Shown piece by piece: positions 59,011 to 64,000 of a stretch of DNA of 64,000 nucleotides. The notes beneath the pieces were generated by a model. The model was given only the letters and a program-made list of their open reading frames with translations. It was not told the DNA's origin and did not search any database. This stretch comes from Mariannaea sp. PMI_226. Its lineage: Eukaryota; Ascomycota; Sordariomycetes; Hypocreales; Nectriaceae. A program made the translations under genes and the position numbers. The stretch spans positions 1,302,001 through 1,366,000 of the forward strand of contig JANFOG010000007.1 in NCBI GenBank assembly GCA_024336345.1, given 5' to 3'. Every line of letters begins with the position of its first letter. The stretch's first letter is position 1.

Positions 59011-62000
59011 CTAACGATATGGGATCAATCTAGCTAGGGCCTGCCACCACCTGGGCTTCGGTTGTTGCATATCCCTAATCTTGCTTAGCTGTGAGGATAC
59101 CTCTCTGTATTGATCACTATTGTGCCCGTATATTGTCGCAAGACCGGATTGTGCGCGTGCATAGTGATTTTCGGCTTCTCCAAGTTTGTTCAGCTGATAA
59201 AAAAGGTGGCCAAGGTTCTTGAGTGTATTGAGTGCAAGGGGGTAGGTGTCAGCATCAGTTCCCAACGCTTGTTGGTAGCCTTGAAGAGCTCGATTGTACA
59301 TAGCTTCAGCTTCGCCGTATCGACCTTGTTCAACATAGAGAGCACCGATGTGGTTGACTGTATCAAGAGTTGATATATGTTCTGGCCCCCATGTTTTCTC
59401 TTTGCCTTGAAGAGCTCGATTATACATAGCTTCAGCTTCGCTATATAGACCTTGGGCCTTATAAAGAAGACCGAGATTGTTGACTGTATCAAGGGTTGAT
59501 GTATGTTCTGGTCCCCATGCCTTCTCTCTGCCTTGGAGAGCTCGATTGCATACAGCTTCAGCTTCGCTATATCGACCTTGCTCAACATAGAGAAGACCGA
59601 GATTGTTAACTGTATTAAGAGTTGATGTATGTTCTGGTCCCCACGCCTTCTCTTTGCCTTGAAGAGCTCGGTTGTATATAGCTTCAGCTTCGATATATCG
59701 ACCCTGGGCTTTGTAGAGAACGCCGAGATTGTTGACTGTATTAAGAGTTGATGCATGTTCTGGTCCCCATGCCTTCTCTTTGCCTTGAAGAGCTCGGTTA
59801 TACATAGATTCAGCTTCGCTATATTTACCTTGCTCAACATAGAGAATACCGAGGTTGTTGACTATTTCAAGAGTTGATGTATGTTCTGGTCCCCATGCCT
59901 TCTCTCTGCCTTGGAGAGCTCGATTGTACATAGCTGCAGCTTCGCTGTATCGACCTTGCTCAACGTAGAGAATACCGAGATTGTTAACAATGTCAAGAGT
60001 CCATACATGTTCTGGTCCCCATGCCTTCTCGTTGCCTTGAAGAGCTCGGTTGTACATAGCTTCAGCTTCGCTATATCGACCTTGGTCAGCATAGAGAAGA
60101 CCGAGATCATTAACAGTATCAAGAGTCGATGTATGCTCTGGTCCCCATGCCTTCTCTCTGCCTTGAAGAGATCGATTATACATAGCTTCAGCCTTGGCAT
60201 ACCGACATTGGTCAGCATATAGAGACCCGAACCTATGGGTAATCGATCCACAGTCAATATCATCTAGTTGAACGAGTTCGATTAATCGTGACGAGCAAAT
60301 ATCCACATGTAGAAGTAGACGTCGTTGCACTAGGAAGTAGTTCGCCTCGTCTTTATCAGGTATACGCGATGCGATACAGCTCATAGCTAGATGAGCCATG
60401 CTTATGTCCTGTTCTGCGTTCAGTGCATACTTCATCCATGCGTGCACACACTCGTGAACACTATATCCTCTGGAATCCACTCCCCACTCCTTTTGATCTG
60501 TCTCTACCAGTCCATGGCTGCACAACACTCGCATAACCTCATCAAACGATATACGGTCCTGAACCATATCTTTGAACCATAATGGCACCTCACTACCTTC
60601 GTATCGAAGCATTTCGTACCATAGGTCCTCCTTATCAAAGTCGGCCCAAAGGTGGAGCATCATCGCTGCCGCATGATTCCTGTGCTTGATCTGCTTATAT
60701 GTAATGTCCCATGTCGAATACATTGCTCGATTCTCGTATGAAAGTAGTCCTGGTGTCTTCTTCTGTAGTCGTAGCCATGACTCCTGATATTGCTTGAGGT
60801 ATTCTGCATAACTTATTGAAACTTGGCTCAAGTAAGCTCCAGCGGTTGCCAGAGCAAGTGGGAGCCCTTCAAGCCTTTGGACAAGTTCGATAGCTGCATC
60901 GTCTTGAAATCTTCGTTAGCCTTTATATTAACTATTGCTTGACCCTTCTTACCTTGCTCGATCTTGTCACGCTGTGAATGAGACTGTAGTACCTCTAAGC
61001 TTTCATTGACTCTTGTAAACCTTTTAAGCGAGATAGGCTTGCTAAATCTGACTGTAGAAGACCTAGTAGTAATGATGATAGCTCCTTGATAATTATTTGG
61101 AAAAAATGTACGGACATCATAGGCCTTTGATGCCAGTGTTGCCTCTTGTTTAGGATGGCCATCAGATGAGTGTTTGGTATTTTCCTCGTCGTTTTCGACC
61201 TGCCTTTCCTTCTCTAGCCTTGGATTGTCGTAATTATCAAACACCAAAAGCCATCGATCGTTGTTGGGTTCATCTAGCCACCTCTTGACGGCTTGTATAA
61301 TATCGTAAGGATCTCGGCTTTCCATGGCAGTTCTGATGGCTATTGCTGCTGGGTACTCGCGAATGATTTTCTCTGCAATTTCGTGAAAGCTCTGCTGGAG
61401 TGATATTTCGTCGCTTGCGTTTAACCAAATGGTCGCCGAATAGTTGCTGTGATATGTTTTTAGATAAGCAATGGCCAGTTGCGTCTTACCAATCCCGCCC
61501 AGTCCGTGCAGTACAGCAATACGGCGTCCATCAGGTTTGTCAAGAATATTATGCATTTGTGCAAGTTCATCTTTCCTGCCGACAAATCGGTCAACATCAG
61601 CAACTTCTGAAAGACTGAAAGCAAGTGTGTATTCGCATTGGATGTGGCCTATGGTCAGACATTAGCAATAAAGTTTGTAGGGATAGAGATCATTATCCTG
61701 TCACCTACTTTTGGTCACTGAAGGCACCCAATATTCCAAGAAAGCCTTTGTACAAGCAGCCGCGGTAGCAGATGCATAACGCTGCCATACCTTCGTCTTA
61801 TGGCTGTCGGCATAATCACAGGCCCCTTTGATCACAAGACAGGGAAAGGTATCCCACATTCCAGCACCTTCCATCTCAAAGCCGATAATGCCCTCATCCC
61901 GTGCAATATTATCACGTCTTTCTCCAGACTTCATTACTGTATCTCCGGACGCGATCAATCCAGCGTGGACTACTGGCTTTGGTATACCTTGATCAAGACG

Positions 62001-62672
62001 ATGACGTCGAATGAGATCACCATTGCAACCGCACTCTTCGCATGTTTTTCCGTCCGAAATGTGCCGATATGTTGCATTAAATAACTTGTCATGTGCGATC
62101 CCTGGATATTCTGCTTTTAGCTCAGGCTCTTCCTGAAGCACTTCCAGATGACCAGCCAACTTATCTCTAAGCCTCTTTCGATCGTGAATGCTACCCAGCT
62201 TGGCTAATAACGTGAGGATCTCTGCATTGGGTCTACCCAATGAATCCAAAAGTGTATTTTTTCGCACGAATTGTTCAGGAAGCCATCGCCCGAGGTCGTA
62301 CTGGATGACACCGCTACTCATGATGACGTCCCCGAGGACGATCTCATCCTTGGTGTCAGGAACGTGAGGAACGACACCACAGACGCCAACGACAAGAGCT
62401 AGTCTGATATTGGGGAAGCTAGTACGACAGTTGGACGCCACGTTTGCAGCCTTAGCTTTTCCCATGCCTGGCATATAGGCGAGTACCACATTGTGTCGGC
62501 CAAGAAGTCCGGCAGAGTAAGCATTCGAGTCGCCCGGCGCCTTATCGTAAGGTGGCCCATCGTCATCCCAATCACGGTCGAAGAGGCCACGCACGGCATC
62601 CGCCTCAATGACGAGGGCGCAGATGATAGCAATCTCAAAGTCAAGACGTGTGGCAGGTCGTTTAGGTGTCAT
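59011..62672 (-). CDS. PNP-NB-ARC-TPR NLR-like protein, intact
   Basis: Three exons: 62672-61709, 61648-60953 and 60902-59011, giving 1183 residues. Residues 1-320 are a PNP_UDP nucleoside phosphorylase-like domain (IAIICALVIEADAVRGLFD, LALVVGVCGVVPHV, GFEMEGAGMWDTFPCLVIKG). DVDRFVGRKDEL leads into an NB-ARC NTPase: Walker A GLGGIGKT (370-377), Walker B RWLLVFDNYD (453-462), IIITTRSS and EGLPLALATAGAY. The C-terminal part (about 779-1150) has eight 42-residue TPRs that are nearly identical, plus one diverged unit. Such STAND proteins sit in the cytosol as inactive monomers and oligomerise on ligand binding; fungal members act in self/non-self recognition and cell death. What this PNP domain does is not known; purine nucleoside cleavage is possible. 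Convergent with the disrupted relative at 54.3 kb. Confidence 0.85.
59224..60231 (-). repeat. Eight 126-bp TPR-coding repeats
   Basis: Each unit codes for LGLLYVEQGRYSEAEAMYNR followed by ALQGKEKAWGPEHTSTLDTV with few changes. At DNA level the units differ at only a handful of sites each, so they are prone to recombination and copy-number change. Confidence 0.85.
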
Positions 62673-64000
62673 GTTGTTCGCAATATGAGCTATGCAGGAA
62701 TCTTAGAAGAGTTGAGGCAGAACCAGTAAGCGCGGGGTTGGAAGAGGCAGGTGTTTTCCCGCATTTTGTTATGTCAGCGAAGAGTCCGATTTTCTCTCGA
62801 ACCCAAACCCGCCTTGCATGCCATGCTCACATCCTTGTCATATAGTTCCACGTATTACATACGATGGTTTTAGTTGTTGCATATAAAAAGACCACTGTTA
62901 TGGAAGCATTGAAGGGATTCTCACTATTTTTTATCTAATACAATGTGGGGGATTGCTTGGATGATTGCCCAAATACTTGTGTCGCATCGCCCGAGATAAA
63001 GGGATCCGACAAACTCCAGAGCGTCTCGAGTCAAAACTGAGTAACACAAAGGGCTTTACGATGCGACTGAGGATTTGATTTAAACGCATTGCTGAAAGTG
63101 AGTAGCTATACAGTATGCATCATCATTCAAAGAACGCAGGCTTCGGTTTGATGAGGGTGGTCTTTCAATTGGCGGCCAGAAGTTGCTCGCAGCATGAAAT
63201 CCGAGTCACCAATATGCTGTTTATCGTTGGAAGACAACAGGGGCATATTGGCACTAGTCGCACACTGTGCATGCACCACGCTTGGTCCACTTTTGGCCAT
63301 TTATGAAAAAATTACAGATTACAATGCTGGGTTACTGGCGCTGGACCTGTACAGGAGAGAAACAAAAATCGCTGCGATAATGGCTGCTTCATTTGTTTAG
63401 AGTAGCCTTTCGGAACGAAGTTTTGTATTATTTTATTCTCCAATTGGACAATCTCAAATACTATATAGATTTTCCGTCTCTACATTCTTGGCCAATTTAT
63501 AGTCTTTGGCTTCTTTCTTTGCCCTTAATTTCATTCTTTGCCATTTTTTATTCCCGTTTATTGAGAAAGCATCAGGTGCTTGATTGATCGATCGATTGAT
63601 TATTCCTGGACGGTTGCAGCCGCGTGGCCCGCAGCTATGCCCGAACAGGCCTGCTGGGGCGGTCTCGGGCTAACATTGATCTGCTCCTCATCATTGCCTG
63701 AGTTGTTGACAGAAAGGCGGCCATCTGTCCCTAGAAAACCCCTCCTTTGCACTATAACCTCTATCTACATTGACTTGCCCAGCCCATGGCGATAGTGATT
63801 TCCATCTTGCTCTATGAATAATAGGCGCTTGTGATGCTCTCATCAAGCATCAGGTACAAGATGCGGTACGAAAATGCTAGTTTCTTTGTCATGTGACATC
63901 TCATATGACAAGCTCCAGGCTGCTTTATTGGGCTCATCACGTGACAAATGCACTGGCCAACTCTCCAACCTGTCAGATCAAGTTCAAAATGTATCTTTCA
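62673..64000. other. Intergenic, upstream of the intact NLR gene
   Basis: Holds the promoter of the minus-strand NLR gene and the repeat R3. Short open frames at 63.4-63.8 kb have no support. Confidence 0.4.
63160..63360 (+). repeat. NLR 3'-flank repeat, copy R3
   Basis: Blocks GCCAGAAGTTGCTCGCAGC, GTTGGAAGACAACAGGGGCA, CACTGTGCATGCACCACGC and GGCGCTGGACC match R1 at 58175-58372 in order. Only the right half of R1 is present. It may mark the end of another, lost NLR-like gene. Confidence 0.65.

Overview
The window is nuclear DNA of a filamentous ascomycete (Pezizomycotina). The signs are genes split by short introns (about 45-60 bp, GT...CTAAC/CTGAC...AG), Zn2Cys6 and C2H2 regulators, WSC and kexin-site secreted proteins, PNP-NB-ARC-TPR (NLR-like) genes, OrsD/RecQ-type repeat genes, and AT-rich decayed blocks that look like repeat-induced point mutation (RIP). 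Species and class cannot be fixed from the sequence. All exon models below were built by eye from reading frames and splice consensus.

Layout. 0-0.35 kb: a broken BTB/POZ gene cut by the window edge. 2.5-3.9 kb: a short Reg1/Hex2-like PP1 regulator. 4.9-5.2 kb: a small Cys-rich ORF. 5.2-17 kb: a repeat island holding three head-to-tail relics of OrsD-type genes on the minus strand; only the one at 12.8-16.6 kb still carries its RecQ-type helicase. This island also has a solo LTR with a perfect target-site duplication, three GC palindromes and AT-rich DNA. 17.4-18.4 kb: a frameshifted C2H2 gene followed by a second copy of the same LTR. 19 kb: a small secreted protein. 19.5-25 kb: gene-poor.

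25-30.6 kb: a GH2 exo-beta-D-glucosaminidase and a six-exon Zn2Cys6 regulator transcribed away from each other across a promoter that contains a mariner-type MITE. This looks like a local chitosan-utilisation unit. 31-31.5 kb: an unrecognised gene relic. 32.8-52.7 kb: five genes for secreted proteins: a HELTH-motif metallopeptidase, a 688-residue Cys-rich protein, a 1106-residue WSC-subtilisin fusion, and two modular proteins (387 and 1107 residues) sharing one Cys-rich module with matching first introns. No oxidoreductase or polyketide/peptide synthetase genes are present, so this resembles an extracellular attack or remodelling locus more than a metabolite cluster.

54-63 kb: two convergent PNP-NB-ARC-TPR genes, the architecture of fungal NLR-like (STAND) proteins. 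The right-hand gene (minus strand) is intact, with eight nearly identical 42-residue TPRs. The left-hand gene (plus strand) is broken by a CGA-to-TGA type stop and a rearranged TPR array. Related sequence follows the 3' end of both genes in inverted orientation, with a third copy at 63.2 kb, pointing to an inverted duplication that has since diverged.
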